Source: an uncultured Microbacterium sp. (GTDB lineage: Bacteria; Actinomycetota; Actinomycetes; Actinomycetales; Microbacteriaceae). From it: a DNA stretch of 64,000 nt. Under the pieces are notes generated by a model that was given only the letters and a program-made list of their open reading frames with translations, was not told the origin of the DNA and did no database searches. How positions within the stretch are numbered: the stretch's first letter is position 1; the number at the start of each line of letters is the position of its first letter. Positions 1-10,569 of the stretch are shown here, one piece after another. The DNA lies in assembly GCF_945952435.1 (NCBI RefSeq), contig NZ_CAMFHZ010000001.1:124001-188000 (forward strand), given 5' to 3'. Position numbers and translations under genes: made by a program.

Positions 1-1364
1 CGCCGACGGCCGACGCACCGAAGAAGAGACGGCGGCTCGGGCTGTGGATCGGGCTGGGTCTCGGCGTGCTGGTGCTCGGGGTCGGCGCCGCATCGACCAT
101 CCTCATCGCGCCCGGCACCGCCATCGCCGGAGTGCAGGTCGGCGGGATGACGGTGGGCGCCGCGGCCGAGGCCGTGAACAACCACGTGTCAGGCATGCAG
201 GTCACGCTGACCGGTGAGGGCGACGGCAGCAAGGTCACGGGCAGCGACCTCGGTGCGCACATCGATGCGACCAAGCTCGCCGAGAAGGCCTTCGCCGAGC
301 ATCCCCTCTGGAACGTGACGTCGTGGATGTCCGCGCCCGTCGCAGGCGACATCACGTTGGATCAGCGGGCGGCGGAGCACGCCCTGCGCGCACAGGTCCC
401 CTCCGTCTACACCGACGCGACCGATGCGACCGTCGCCTTCAACCCGGCGGCGGGCGGCTACGTCGCGAGCGCGGCGAAGAACGGGTCGGGCATCGATCTG
501 GACAAGCTCACCGCCGCGCTCACGAAGGCCGTGGAGAAGGGCGACAACGCCCTGTCCTACCCCGCCACGGCTGACGTCGTGACGCCGGCGATCACCGACG
601 CGACCGCGGCCGACACCGTCAAGCGCCTGAACACGATGCTGGCCTCGATCGGGTTCTACGTCGGCAGCGAGCGCACCGTCCCCGTCGACGCTGCCACCGC
701 GGCGAGCTGGATCACGGTCACGCCCGACGACGGCAAGCTCACGATCGACGCGAACCAGGCCGCGATCCAGAAGTCCGTGAGCGGGCTGGCCCCGCTGGTG
801 AACCGCGCGCCCGTCAACGCGACCTCGATCGTGAACTCTTCCGGCGAGGTGCTGCAGGACCTCACGCCCGGCGTCGCGGGACGAGAGCTCGGCGACGTCT
901 CCGGGGTCGCGGCCGCGTTCGCCTCGCAGCTGCGCACGGGGAACGGGCACTACGCACTGACCGTGAAGGACACGCCCTTCACGACGACGTCGCTCCTGCG
1001 CAAGATCGACGTCAACCTCAGCACCGAGACCGTCAGCGCGATCGAGAACGGCAACGTCGTCGACTCCTGGTCCGTCTCGTCGGGCCGCGAGGGCTTCGCG
1101 ACGCACACCGGCTCCTTCGCGGTGAACTGGAAGCTGACGTCCCAGAACATGGGCAACACCGATCTCACGAAGGCGCCGTATTACTACCAGCCCGACGTCA
1201 AGTGGATCATGTACTTCAACGGCGACGAGGCCCTGCACGGCGTGTACTGGCACTCCAACTGGGGTACCCCGATGAGCCACGGCTGCGTGGGCATGCCGGA
1301 GTGGCGCGCCGAGTGGCTGTACGACTGGAGCCCGCAGGGCACCGAGGTCAACGTGCACTACTGA
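1..1364 (+). CDS. L,D-transpeptidase (YkuD family), 5' end outside window
   Basis: Probable cell-wall enzyme that makes 3-3 peptide cross-links or attaches molecules to peptidoglycan outside the membrane. The frame is open from base 3, so the true start lies upstream; the visible N-terminus is a basic stretch (KKRRR) followed by a hydrophobic membrane anchor at about bases 39-110, giving an Nin-Cout topology. A long middle region of about 280 residues resembles the putative peptidoglycan-binding domain that commonly precedes YkuD domains in actinobacteria. The C-terminal about 120 residues carry the catalytic pattern: His in LHGVYWHSNWG, then SHGCVGM with the nucleophilic Cys near base 1284. 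A stem-loop follows the stop. The catalytic motif makes the family call firm; substrate and exact role are inferred. Confidence 0.93.
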   Translation, partial: PTADAPKKRRRLGLWIGLGLGVLVLGVGAASTILIAPGTAIAGVQVGGMTVGAAAEAVNNHVSGMQVTLTGEGDGSKVTGSDLGAHIDATKLAEKAFAEHPLWNVTSWMSAPVAGDITLDQRAAEHALRAQVPSVYTDATDATVAFNPAAGGYVASAAKNGSGIDLDKLTAALTKAVEKGDNALSYPATADVVTPAITDATAADTVKRLNTMLASIGFYVGSERTVPVDAATAASWITVTPDDGKLTIDANQAAIQKSVSGLAPLVNRAPVNATSIVNSSGEVLQDLTPGVAGRELGDVSGVAAAFASQLRTGNGHYALTVKDTPFTTTSLLRKIDVNLSTETVSAIENGNVVDSWSVSSGREGFATHTGSFAVNWKLTSQNMGNTDLTKAPYYYQPDVKWIMYFNGDEALHGVYWHSNWGTPMSHGCVGMPEWRAEWLYDWSPQGTEVNVHY

Positions 1365-1377
1365 GCTCTTACTGAGC

Positions 1378-1414
1378 TCGAAGGGCCTGTCGCCTGGCGC
1401 GGCGGGCCCTTCGA
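1378..1414 (+). terminator. Stem-loop after the L,D-transpeptidase gene
   Basis: A perfect 10-bp inverted repeat, TCGAAGGGCC paired with GGCCCTTCGA, begins 13 nt after the stop codon. It is GC-rich with no clear T-run, as is usual in this chromosome. Confidence 0.7.
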
Positions 1415-1467
1415 CGTTCCACGGCCGACGTTCCACGGCCGACGTTCCACGGCCGACGTTCCACGGC
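1412..1467. repeat. Four perfect tandem copies of a 14-bp unit
   Basis: The unit CGACGTTCCACGGC occurs four times without mismatch, starting in the right arm of the preceding terminator. Fourteen is not a multiple of three and no gene covers it. Perfect identity suggests recent slippage expansion; no function is visible. Confidence 0.85.
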
Positions 1468-1526
1468 GCCTCGGCCCGGCGCAAGGCGTTCGTCGATTCG
1501 CCGTGACCGTTCGACCCCGGGAACGC

Positions 1527-1560
1527 CGGAGGGGCGGACGCCCGCGCGCCCGCCCCTCCG
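1527..1560 (-). terminator. Stem-loop after icd
   Basis: Arms CGGAGGGGCGG and CCGCCCCTCCG (11 bp) with a 12-nt loop lie 16 bp past the icd stop on the minus strand. Confidence 0.7.
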
Positions 1561-1576
1561 AGGATCCCCGATCCGC

Positions 1577-3796
<2,220 letters not shown>

Positions 3797-3994
3797 CGGG
3801 GCTCCTTTTCGCACAGGAAGCGTCCGCACGAGTGTTCGCGCGGGGATTCACGCAGGATTTTGTCTCGATACCAAGATACCTGAGCGGCCGGGCGCGCCGC
3901 GGGGCGGTTCTGTGCGCCCTGTGCGCCCTGTTCATCCCGGATGAACTTTCTTCCCTCGTTCCGACTTCGGCCCGCCCTGCCCCCGTGCAGGGGT

Positions 3995-4006
3995 TAGCCT
4001 TGGGCT
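3995..4006 (+). promoter_or_regulatory. Leaderless-type -10 box for the GNAT gene
   Basis: TAGCCT followed by exactly 6 nt and then ATG, with no Shine-Dalgarno sequence. This fits transcription starting at the initiation codon. Confidence 0.5.
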
Positions 4007-4462
4007 ATGACGGAACTGCGACTGGTCGAACTCTCCGCGGCGACGATCGTCGCCGTCAACAACCTGTCCCTCAAGCCCGGGCAGGAGCAGTTCCTCGCGC
4101 CCGTCTCGTACGGGATCGCCGCGACCGTCATGAACCCGCAGACCACGTGGCAGCGGGTCGTGCTGGACGGCGACGAGGTCGTCGGCTTCGTGAGCGCCAA
4201 CTTCGACCACGACGCGCCGGAGGAGCATTTCCGCTCGGTGCTGTGGCGCATCAACGTGGCGGCCGACGAGCAGGGCCGCGGCGTCGGACGCTTCGCGGTC
4301 GAGAGCCTCATCGCCGAAGCCCGCGACCGCGGCTTCGAGCACCTCAACGTCATCTACGAGGCCGGCGACGGCGGCCCCGAGGCGTTCTTCCAGCGCGTCG
4401 GCTTCTCCCCCGTGGGCGAGACCGAGTATGCCGAGGTGATCGCGGAGATCCGCTTCGCCTGA
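4007..4462 (+). CDS. GNAT-family N-acetyltransferase
   Basis: Small (151 aa) cytosolic acetyl-CoA-dependent acetyltransferase. The acetyl-CoA pyrophosphate-binding loop is seen as INVAADEQGRGVGRFAVESL (R/QxxGxG/A pattern), followed by a C-terminal EAFFQRVGFSPVGETEY segment typical of motif B. The N-terminal lay-out resembles GNAT proteins annotated as diamine or spermine/spermidine acetyltransferases, but no residue visible here fixes the substrate. It stands alone: icd is divergent upstream and a stem-loop follows. Translation probably starts leaderless at ATG 4007. Confidence 0.85.
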   Translation: MTELRLVELSAATIVAVNNLSLKPGQEQFLAPVSYGIAATVMNPQTTWQRVVLDGDEVVGFVSANFDHDAPEEHFRSVLWRINVAADEQGRGVGRFAVESLIAEARDRGFEHLNVIYEAGDGGPEAFFQRVGFSPVGETEYAEVIAEIRFA

Positions 4463-4501
4463 CCCCGGCCCGAGCCCGATCCGCACACGCTGAACCGGCG
4501 G

Positions 4502-4536
4502 CGGGGCTTCGAATCCCCTCCCCCATCGAAGCCCCG
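4502..4536 (+). terminator. Stem-loop after the GNAT gene
   Basis: Arms CGGGGCTTCGA and TCGAAGCCCCG (11 bp, perfect), 39 bp after the stop codon. Confidence 0.65.
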
Positions 4537-4592
4537 TCGCCCTCTCTCCCGATCGCCGTGCTCCGCCCCGCCCCCGCCTTCGTCCTTACCGG

Positions 4593-4675
4593 CGCGATAT
4601 GTCGGCCCGGCGCATGAACTTCGGACGCTGTGCGCTCTCGCGCCCGCTTTTCGGTGAGCGATCCGACATATCGCG
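4593..4675. repeat. Paired inverted repeat, copy A (57-nt spacer)
   Basis: Arms CGCGATATGTCGG (4593-4605) and CCGACATATCGCG (4663-4675) are perfect inverted copies separated by 57 nt. The same arms with the same 57-nt spacer recur at 5859-5937 and 12293-12371, while the spacer sequences differ. It occupies most of the 333-bp gap between the GNAT gene and the DUF559 gene; apart from the GNAT terminator nothing else is seen there. Confidence 0.85.
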
Positions 4676-4795
4676 ATCGTCTCGCCACCGTCGCGGCCGG
4701 GCGTTTGCTCCTCCACTCCCGCCGTGAACTGATGCGATCCCACCGCTTCCGTGATCGGCGTCTTCACGACCGCCGATCCCCGGCACAGTCTGCAT

Positions 4796-5653
4796 ATGGA
4801 TCTGGACACCTGGTTGAGCAGGCGAGGCGGCATCGCGCACCGACGTGTCGCAGCAGCGCACGGGTTCGCTCCGTCGGCCGTCCGGACGGCGATCCGCGCC
4901 GGGACGGTGCGTCGTGTGCGCGCCTCCTGGATCACGGACGAAACGGCTTCCTCCGATCTCGTCACGGCGGCCTCAGCAGGAGGCCGGCTGACCTGCCTCT
5001 CGCTGGCTCGGCCGCGTCATTGGTGGATCCCCGAGAGTGCGGACTCCCGGATCCCTGTCCAGCTTCCGGCGAATGGACGGCGCACGGCAGGCGAGGTGCG
5101 GCCGCACTGGTCGCGACCTCTCGTCGACACCGGACCTCGAGCTCTGCACGCCTCGATCGAGGATGCGCTCGCGCACATCGCCCTCTGTCTCGGGGAGGAG
5201 GACGCCCTCTGCGTCTGGGAATCCGCGATCCGGATCGCGCATCTGGATCTGGAGTCCCTCCGTACGGTCGCGTGGCCCGAGCCACCGAGTCGGCGCTACG
5301 CGCAAGCGGTACGGGGCCGGTCAGACTCGGGCGTCGAGACCTTGTTCGTCGTGCGCCTGCGACCCTGGGGCATCCCGATCCGCCAGCAGGTCCGCCTCGG
5401 AGGGCACGATGTCGACGCGCTGATCGGAACGCATCTCGTCGCGCAGCTCGACGGATTCGCCTTCCACAGCTCCCCGGCCGCACATCAACGCGACGTGAGC
5501 CATGATGCCGAGCTTCAGCTGCGCGGCTACACCGTGCTTCGCTTCACCTACGCGCAGGTCGTGCACCACTGGGATGACGTCGAGCGCACCATCGCGGCCG
5601 CGCTCGCCCGACGTCTCCACCTCGCACCACACCTGCGGCGTACCCTGGCCTGA
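4796..5653 (+). CDS. AbiEi-type HTH protein with C-terminal DUF559 (Vsr-like nuclease fold)
   Basis: A 285-residue protein of a kind common in Microbacteriaceae. The N-terminal about 50 residues (LSRRGGIAHRRVAAAHGF, then AVRTAIRAGTVRRVR) resemble the winged-helix of AbiEi-family antitoxins. The last about 80 residues match the DUF559/Vsr-like PD-(D/E)XK fold: VDALIGTHLVAQLDGFAFH, then RDVSHDAELQLRGYTVLRF. The usual Glu of the ELDG motif is Gln here, which many actinobacterial members share, so nuclease activity is uncertain. No AbiEii toxin partner lies beside it. The start is set at ATG 4796, where homology begins; an in-frame ATG at 4751 would add 15 residues, and neither has a clear ribosome binding site. 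It sits between inverted-repeat copies A and B. Confidence 0.8.
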   Translation: MDLDTWLSRRGGIAHRRVAAAHGFAPSAVRTAIRAGTVRRVRASWITDETASSDLVTAASAGGRLTCLSLARPRHWWIPESADSRIPVQLPANGRRTAGEVRPHWSRPLVDTGPRALHASIEDALAHIALCLGEEDALCVWESAIRIAHLDLESLRTVAWPEPPSRRYAQAVRGRSDSGVETLFVVRLRPWGIPIRQQVRLGGHDVDALIGTHLVAQLDGFAFHSSPAAHQRDVSHDAELQLRGYTVLRFTYAQVVHHWDDVERTIAAALARRLHLAPHLRRTLA

Positions 5654-5728
5654 CCGCCGCTTCGGCCCGCATCGCGCACGCGACCCGTCTCGGTCGAAGT
5701 CCCGGCCGCACACGTCTGGAGCACTCGA

Positions 5729-5861
5729 CTCCGTCCAGGACGCTCGGCTCCATTCAGACTGGCCGACCCGATCCAAGACGGTCGACTCCGTCCAGACTGG
5801 CCGACTCGATCCAGACTGACCAACTCCCTCTAGGACCCCCGACTCGATCTACATCGCCCGA
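5729..5861. repeat. Seven tandem degenerate 19-bp units
   Basis: Units start at 5729, 5748, 5767, 5786, 5805, 5824 and 5843, an exact 19-bp period. The consensus is close to CTCCGTCCAGACTGGCCGA and individual units differ at several positions. The last unit runs into the left arm of inverted-repeat copy B. The stretch 5654-5728 before it holds nothing recognisable except a possible further degenerate unit. Confidence 0.8.
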
Positions 5862-5937
5862 TATGTCGGATCACTCGAAGAGAATCGGGCGATAGGTCCC
5901 CATGGGTCCGACATTGCTGAGGGAACCCGACATATCG
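5859..5937. repeat. Paired inverted repeat, copy B (57-nt spacer) plus an extra arm
   Basis: CGATATGTCGG (5859-5869) and CCGACATATCG (5927-5937) enclose 57 nt, as in copies A and C. Inside is a degenerate nested pair (near 5889-5900 and 5907-5918). A third arm, CCGACATATTGCGCGTG, starts at 5996, 69 nt beyond the second arm and in the same orientation. The element fills the gap between the DUF559 gene and the convergent ABC transporter operon. Confidence 0.85.
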
Positions 5938-6035
5938 CGCGTGCACAGCGCAGCGCGGCACAGCGCATCCCGCACCCCGGCATCGCCCACCCAGTCCGAC
6001 ATATTGCGCGTGCGCTACACGGCCCCGCCGACGCA

Positions 6036-6070
6036 CTCCCGCCCCCGTGCGCGGGACACGGGGGCGGGAG
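6036..6070 (-). terminator. Stem-loop after the ABC exporter operon
   Basis: Perfect 14-bp arms CTCCCGCCCCCGTG and CACGGGGGCGGGAG with a 7-nt loop, 6 bp past the stop codon on the minus strand. Confidence 0.8.
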
Positions 6071-6076
6071 CGGCGA

Positions 6077-7885
6077 TCAGACGAGCGTCGCCTGCCAGGC
6101 GCGGTGCAGCTGGGCGAACTTGCCGGTGCCGGCGATCAGGGCGTCCGGGGCGTCGTCCTCGATGATGCGCCCGTGCTCCATGACCAGCACGCGGTCCGCG
6201 ATCGCGACCGTCGACAGGCGGTGCGCGATGATGATCGCGGTGCGGTCGGCCAGCAGGGTCTGCAGGGCGTCCTGGATCAGCCGCTCGGACGGGATGTCGA
6301 GCGATGCGGTCGCCTCGTCGAGGATCAGCACCGCCGGATCGGCGAGGAAGGCGCGCGCGAACGAGATCAGCTGCCGCTGCCCCGCCGACACACGGCCACC
6401 GCGCTTGTTCACGTCGGTGTCGTAACCGTCCGGAAGCCCCTCGATGAACGCATCCGCACCGACCGCCGCGGCGGCCGCACGGATCTCGTCCATCGTCGCG
6501 TCCGGTTTGCCGAGCGCGATGTTGTCCGCCACCGTTCCGCTGAAGAGGTACGCCTCCTGCGTGACCATGACGATCGCACGCCGAAGATCCTTCGGGTGCA
6601 GCGCGCGCAGATCCACGCCGTCCAAGGTCACCGCGCCCGCGGTCGGATCGTAGAAGCGCGACACGAGCTTGGCGAGCGTCGACTTGCCTGCGCCCGTCGT
6701 GCCGACGAGGGCGATCGTCTGCCCCGCCGGGATGTCGAGCGAGAAGTCCGGCAGGATCGTGTGATCCGCCGAGTATCCGAACTCGACGTCGTCGAAGCGC
6801 ACGTGACCCGAGGCGTTCCAGAGGTCGGTCGGCTTCGCCGGATCCGGCACCGTGGGAACCTCCTCGAGAACGCCGGACACCTTCTCCAGCGCCGCCGTGG
6901 CCGACTGGAAGGAGTTCAGGAACATCGCGATCTCCTGCATCGGCGCGAAGAAGTTGCGCACGTACAGGACCGCGGCCAGCAGGATGCCGACCTGGATCTG
7001 GCCGTCCGCCATGCGCACGCCGCCCCACACCACGACGACGCCCAGGGTGAGCGCCGCGACTGCCATGAGTCCCGGCTCGAACGTGCCGAAGAGCAGCATC
7101 GAACGCCGGTTGACGTCGCGGTACTCGCCCGCGACCTCCTGGAACGACACGTCGTTGCGCGGCTCCTTGCGGAACGCCTTGACCGCGCGGATCCCGGTCA
7201 TCGTCTCGACGAACTGCACGATCACCTTCGCGCTGATCACCCGCGACTCGCGGTACACGAGTTGCGAACGACGGTAGAACCAGCGCATCAGGAGGACAAG
7301 GGGGACCCCGGCGACGATGAGCACCGCCCCCGACTTCCAATCCACGAGCATGAGTGCGATGAACGTGAACACGCCGTAGAGCAGCCCGGAGACGAGCTCG
7401 TTCAGGCCGCCGTCCAACAGCTCACGGATCGAGTCCAGATCGCTCGTCTGACGCGAGATGATGCGACCGGACGTGTAGCTCTCGTGGAACTCCAGGCTCA
7501 ATCGCTGCGTGTGCAGGAACATGCGCTTGCGCAGATCGAGCAGGATCGCCTGGGTGATGCGCGCGGTGAGCACCGCGTACCAGCCGATCAGCGCCGATCC
7601 GACCAGACCCGTCACGAGGAACACCAGGCCCACGACGATCGTCGGTGCCCAGTCCGCGTGCTGCAGCACGGCCGGAAGCGCGGTGTTCAGGCCATAGGCG
7701 ACCAAAGCAGGTCCGGCGACCTGGGCGGCCGTGGAGACCACCAGCACGAGCGCCGTGAGCGCCATCTGCACCTTGAGCGGCGCGACGAGCGATCCGAACA
7801 GCCGCAGCGAGCGACGGCGGATCGTCGCGCTCTCCTCGCGGGTCAGATCGGAGCGGTCCTCGTCCTGCGTTCCGACGACGCTCAT
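6077..7885 (-). CDS. ABC exporter half-transporter, canonical ATPase subunit
   Basis: Fused membrane-ATPase subunit (602 aa) of a heterodimeric multidrug/lipid-type ABC exporter in the cytoplasmic membrane. The N-terminal about 330 residues form a six-helix exporter domain starting after a charged cytosolic stretch. The nucleotide-binding domain shows Walker A ([10 protein letters not shown]), a signature variant VSAGQRQL, Walker B with the catalytic Glu ([12 protein letters not shown]) and the switch His ([10 protein letters not shown]). The start ATG overlaps the upstream subunit's stop (ATGA), and AGGAGG lies 5 nt before it, so the two subunits are translationally coupled. Its partner has a degenerate catalytic residue, which marks this chain as the one completing the active ATP site. 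The transported substrate cannot be read from sequence. Confidence 0.95.
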   Translation of the reverse strand: MSVVGTQDEDRSDLTREESATIRRRSLRLFGSLVAPLKVQMALTALVLVVSTAAQVAGPALVAYGLNTALPAVLQHADWAPTIVVGLVFLVTGLVGSALIGWYAVLTARITQAILLDLRKRMFLHTQRLSLEFHESYTSGRIISRQTSDLDSIRELLDGGLNELVSGLLYGVFTFIALMLVDWKSGAVLIVAGVPLVLLMRWFYRRSQLVYRESRVISAKVIVQFVETMTGIRAVKAFRKEPRNDVSFQEVAGEYRDVNRRSMLLFGTFEPGLMAVAALTLGVVVVWGGVRMADGQIQVGILLAAVLYVRNFFAPMQEIAMFLNSFQSATAALEKVSGVLEEVPTVPDPAKPTDLWNASGHVRFDDVEFGYSADHTILPDFSLDIPAGQTIALVGTTGAGKSTLAKLVSRFYDPTAGAVTLDGVDLRALHPKDLRRAIVMVTQEAYLFSGTVADNIALGKPDATMDEIRAAAAAVGADAFIEGLPDGYDTDVNKRGGRVSAGQRQLISFARAFLADPAVLILDEATASLDIPSERLIQDALQTLLADRTAIIIAHRLSTVAIADRVLVMEHGRIIEDDAPDALIAGTGKFAQLHRAWQATLV

Positions 7886-9771
7886 GCCTGCACCTCCTGG
7901 GTCGTGGGTCGGGAGCGGGATCCTTCCGCCGGGTCCGACGCGGGGATCACCGGGATCGCCCCGGTCCGCGCGGCCTCCTCCGCCTCGAGACTCGAGATCA
8001 CGTGACGGTAGTGCGCGCTCGTGCGCAGCAGTTCGGAATGGGTGCCGACGACGGTCACCCTGCCCTTCTGCAGCAGCGCGACGCGATCCGCGAGCGCGAC
8101 CGTCGAGGGACGGTGCGCGACGATGAGGGCGGTGGTCTCGGCGAGCACGTGGCGCAGCGCCTCCTCGACGAGCGCCTCGGTGTCGACGTCGAGCGCCGAC
8201 AGCGGGTCGTCCAGGACGAGCACCTTGGGCTTGGCGGCGACCGCGCGAGCGAGGGCGAGCCGCTGACGCTGCCCCCCGGAGAGGCTCAGCCCCTCCTCCC
8301 CGATCATCGTCTCGACGCCGTCGGGAAGGTCGTCGACGAAGCCCGCCTGGGCGACGTCCAGGGCCTCGCGAAGGACGCGCTCGGCCTCGGGGCTGTGCGG
8401 GTCGAGGTCGGCGCGACCGAGGAGGACGTTCTCGCGCACGGTGGCGGAGAACAGCGTGGCATCCTCGAACGCCATCGCGATGTGCGTGCGCAGCTCCGCG
8501 AGGGTGAGGTCGCGCACGTCCACGCCGTCGAGAGTGACGCGACCGCCCGTGACGTCGTACAGGCGCGTGGGCAGCGTCGTCAGCGTCGTCTTGCCGGATC
8601 CGGTGATGCCGACCAGCGCCATCGTCTCCCCCGGCTGCAGCACGAGATCGATGCCGTCGAGGAGATCCCTCTCGTGCGCACGCGCGTCTTGGTAGCGGAA
8701 GTGGGCGTTCTCGAACGCCAGTTGGCCGCGCGGCGCGGCGATCGTCTGCGGATTCTCCGGATCGGTGATCGTGTTCTGCTCGTCGTAGATCTCGAACACG
8801 CGATCCGTCGCGGTGCGCGCGTCGAGCAGGAACGAGAACAGGAAGCCGATCGACTCGATCGGCCAGCGCAGCACCGTCGCCATCGCGAAGTACGCGAACA
8901 GCTCCGGCGCGCTCAATGCACCCTGGGAGATCAGCCAGATCCCCACCACGAGGTTGACCGCGAAGGCGACCTCCGGCATGAACACGAGCCAGAACCAGAT
9001 CCAGCCCACCGAGCGGGCCTTGCTCAGCTCCGTCTTGCGCAGCGACTCGGCCTGACGGGCGAACTTCACGAGCGCGTGCTTTCCGCGGCCGAAGGCTTTC
9101 AGCACGCGGATGCCGTGCACGCTCTCCTCGACGCTCGTCGCGAGATCGCCGGCCTGATCCTGGCTGCGGCGGGTGAGCACCCCGTAGCGCTTCTCGAAGA
9201 GGAAGCCCGAGATCCACAGCGGCACGGCCGTGACGAGGAAGATCGTCCCGAGCAGCCAGTGCCAGCGGAACAGCAGGCCTGCGCCGATGACGATGGTGAG
9301 CAGGTTGACCACGAGCAGCACCAGCCCGAACGCGAGCCAACGGCGGATGAGCCCGATGTCCTGCATCATCCGGCTGAGCAGCTGACCCGACTGCCAGCGG
9401 TCGTGGAAGGCGACGGGCAACGTCTGCAGGCGCGAGTACAGCTGCGTGCGCATCGTGTACTCGACCTGGGTAGCCGGGTTGAGCACGAACTGGCGGCGCA
9501 GCCACACCATGACGGCCTCGCCGAGTGCGAGAGCGGTCACCGCGACCGCACCCCACACGATCGCGCTGATCTCGCCCGTGGCGATGGGGCCTTCGAGCAC
9601 GGCCTGCAGCAGCAGCGGCACGCACAGCGCGATGACCGCGGCAGCGAGCGCCGACGCGCCGCCGCCGACCAGACGCCAGGCGACGGGCCGGACGAAGGGA
9701 GCGAGGCGGGCGAGAGCGCGGGGGGTGGAAAGGGTGTTCGTGGGGGACGGGGACGTGGATTCTTCAGACAT
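7882..9771 (-). CDS. ABC exporter half-transporter, degenerate-site subunit
   Basis: First gene of the exporter operon, 629 aa, with six predicted membrane helices in residues about 30-310 and an ATPase domain after about 350. Walker A is [10 protein letters not shown], the signature is canonical (LSGGQRQR) and the switch His is present ([10 protein letters not shown]), but the residue after Walker B is Asp instead of Glu ([12 protein letters not shown]). That substitution, paired with the VSAGQ signature of the partner, gives one degenerate and one consensus ATP site, as in heterodimeric exporters such as TM287/288 and BmrCD. A hydrophilic tail rich in Pro, Ser and Glu follows the ATPase domain. 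The operon has a leader of about 240 nt that contains a 24-codon ORF. Confidence 0.95.
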   Translation of the reverse strand: MSEESTSPSPTNTLSTPRALARLAPFVRPVAWRLVGGGASALAAAVIALCVPLLLQAVLEGPIATGEISAIVWGAVAVTALALGEAVMVWLRRQFVLNPATQVEYTMRTQLYSRLQTLPVAFHDRWQSGQLLSRMMQDIGLIRRWLAFGLVLLVVNLLTIVIGAGLLFRWHWLLGTIFLVTAVPLWISGFLFEKRYGVLTRRSQDQAGDLATSVEESVHGIRVLKAFGRGKHALVKFARQAESLRKTELSKARSVGWIWFWLVFMPEVAFAVNLVVGIWLISQGALSAPELFAYFAMATVLRWPIESIGFLFSFLLDARTATDRVFEIYDEQNTITDPENPQTIAAPRGQLAFENAHFRYQDARAHERDLLDGIDLVLQPGETMALVGITGSGKTTLTTLPTRLYDVTGGRVTLDGVDVRDLTLAELRTHIAMAFEDATLFSATVRENVLLGRADLDPHSPEAERVLREALDVAQAGFVDDLPDGVETMIGEEGLSLSGGQRQRLALARAVAAKPKVLVLDDPLSALDVDTEALVEEALRHVLAETTALIVAHRPSTVALADRVALLQKGRVTVVGTHSELLRTSAHYRHVISSLEAEEAARTGAIPVIPASDPAEGSRSRPTTQEVQA

Positions 9772-9885
9772 GACTCTCAGCAGATGCGTGTCACAGGGGA
9801 GGGCAGGGGACGACGAGGAGCGGACGCGGAAGATGCATCCGAGCGAAGTGCGACGGCCGGTGGGCCGGGAGGGATCCGGAGCGGA

Positions 9886-9960
9886 TCAGTACCCGACGAA
9901 CGCGGAGGGCGAACCGGCGGCGACAGCGCTGATCGACGATGCGGTGTTGATCACGGGCAT
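9886..9960 (-). CDS. Possible 24-residue leader peptide upstream of the ABC exporter
   Basis: ATG 9960 is preceded by GAGGAGG with 5-nt spacing, the best ribosome binding site in this gap, and the frame runs 24 codons to TGA. The peptide begins MPVINTASSISAVAAG and ends AFVGY; it is small, neutral and Ser/Ala rich. It lies between the predicted promoter and the first exporter gene, 114 nt before that gene's ATG. A leader peptide or a small secreted or regulatory peptide would fit; no family is recognised. The remainder of the 9772-10074 gap holds the promoter described next and nothing else recognisable. Confidence 0.45.
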   Translation of the reverse strand: MPVINTASSISAVAAGSPSAFVGY

Positions 9961-10014
9961 GGTGTCCTCCTCGGTTCGGCTGAGATCGGCCGGATCGGCG
10001 CGACAGCCCTCCAG

Positions 10015-10050
10015 CCTAGAACTGTGATCTTGCTGAACGCAAGCGCTTTC
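10015..10050 (-). promoter_or_regulatory. Candidate promoter with AAGCGCTT palindrome for the ABC operon
   Basis: On the minus strand TTGCGT (10042-10037) and TCTAGG (10020-10015) are separated by 16 nt and look like -35 and -10 elements. AAGCGCTT (10041-10048), in the context CGCAAGCGCTTTCC, overlaps the -35 and has the central CG and symmetry of a LacI-family operator. Confidence 0.4.
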
Positions 10051-10074
10051 CGAGATTCGTGCGGCGGATCCCGA

Positions 10075-10569
10075 TCAGGCCGCCGCCTCGCGCTCCAGGA
10101 GGCGTCGCTTCACGCTCTCGCCCCAGGCGAAGCCCCCGAGGGTGCCGTCCGCGCGCAGCACCCGATGGCACGGGACGAAGAGCGCGGCCGCGTTGCGCGC
10201 GCAGACCGAGGCGGCGGGGCGCACGGCTCCCGGGCGACCGATCGCGGCGGCGAACTCGGTGTAGCTGAGCGGCCGACCGGGAGCGATCCGCCGCAGCGCC
10301 GCCCAGCCCGCGCTCTGGAGCTCGGTGCCGAACTGGCGCACCTCCACGGCGTCGATCGCCGCGACGTCGCCCGCGTAGTACGCCGCGACGGCGTCGCCCG
10401 CCCGAGTGCTCCCCTCCGAGATCTCGGTGGGCCGGTGCGCCGCAGGGACGCGCTGCAGGATCTCGTCCGCGTCAGCGGTCCATCCGGAGGCGAGAACGCG
10501 ATGCCGGGCATCGCTGAGGATCGTGAACGGGCCGTCGGGGGTCTCGACGGTCTGGATGAGAGCGGTCAT
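10075..10569 (-). CDS. ogt: Methylated-DNA--protein-cysteine S-methyltransferase
   Basis: Suicide repair protein (164 aa) that moves alkyl groups from O6-alkylguanine or O4-alkylthymine to its own cysteine. The acceptor motif PCHRV is clear within [20 protein letters not shown], and the C-terminal [12 protein letters not shown] tail is typical. The helix-turn-helix recognition segment [20 protein letters not shown] with the arginine finger region precedes it. The start at ATG 10569 overlaps the stop of the upstream ada-alkA gene (ATGA), so the two repair genes form one coupled transcript. A longer in-frame reading exists but lies inside the upstream gene. Confidence 0.96.
   Translation of the reverse strand: MTALIQTVETPDGPFTILSDARHRVLASGWTADADEILQRVPAAHRPTEISEGSTRAGDAVAAYYAGDVAAIDAVEVRQFGTELQSAGWAALRRIAPGRPLSYTEFAAAIGRPGAVRPAASVCARNAAALFVPCHRVLRADGTLGGFAWGESVKRRLLEREAAA

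Noticed and set aside
4597..4679. The inverted-repeat arms as small ORFs (ATG-TCG in the left arm, GAC-ATA-TCG in frame in the right arm, 57 nt being 19 codons).
   Set aside because: Copy B has an in-frame TAG on one strand and a TGA on the other, copy C is closed on one strand, and no ribosome binding site precedes any ATG. The shared residues come only from the shared arms.
4796..5653. A complete AbiE toxin-antitoxin pair.
   Set aside because: Only the AbiEi-like helix-turn-helix is present; no AbiEii nucleotidyltransferase gene lies on either side.
5502..5823. Small ORFs on both strands across the 19-bp repeat array.
   Set aside because: Each is built from the repeat, 19 is not a multiple of three so the peptide pattern does not repeat, and no ribosome binding site is present.
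9446..10027. A 193-codon ORF spanning the ABC operon leader on the plus strand.
   Set aside because: Starts antisense inside the transporter gene, contains no recognisable domain, and lacks a ribosome binding site.
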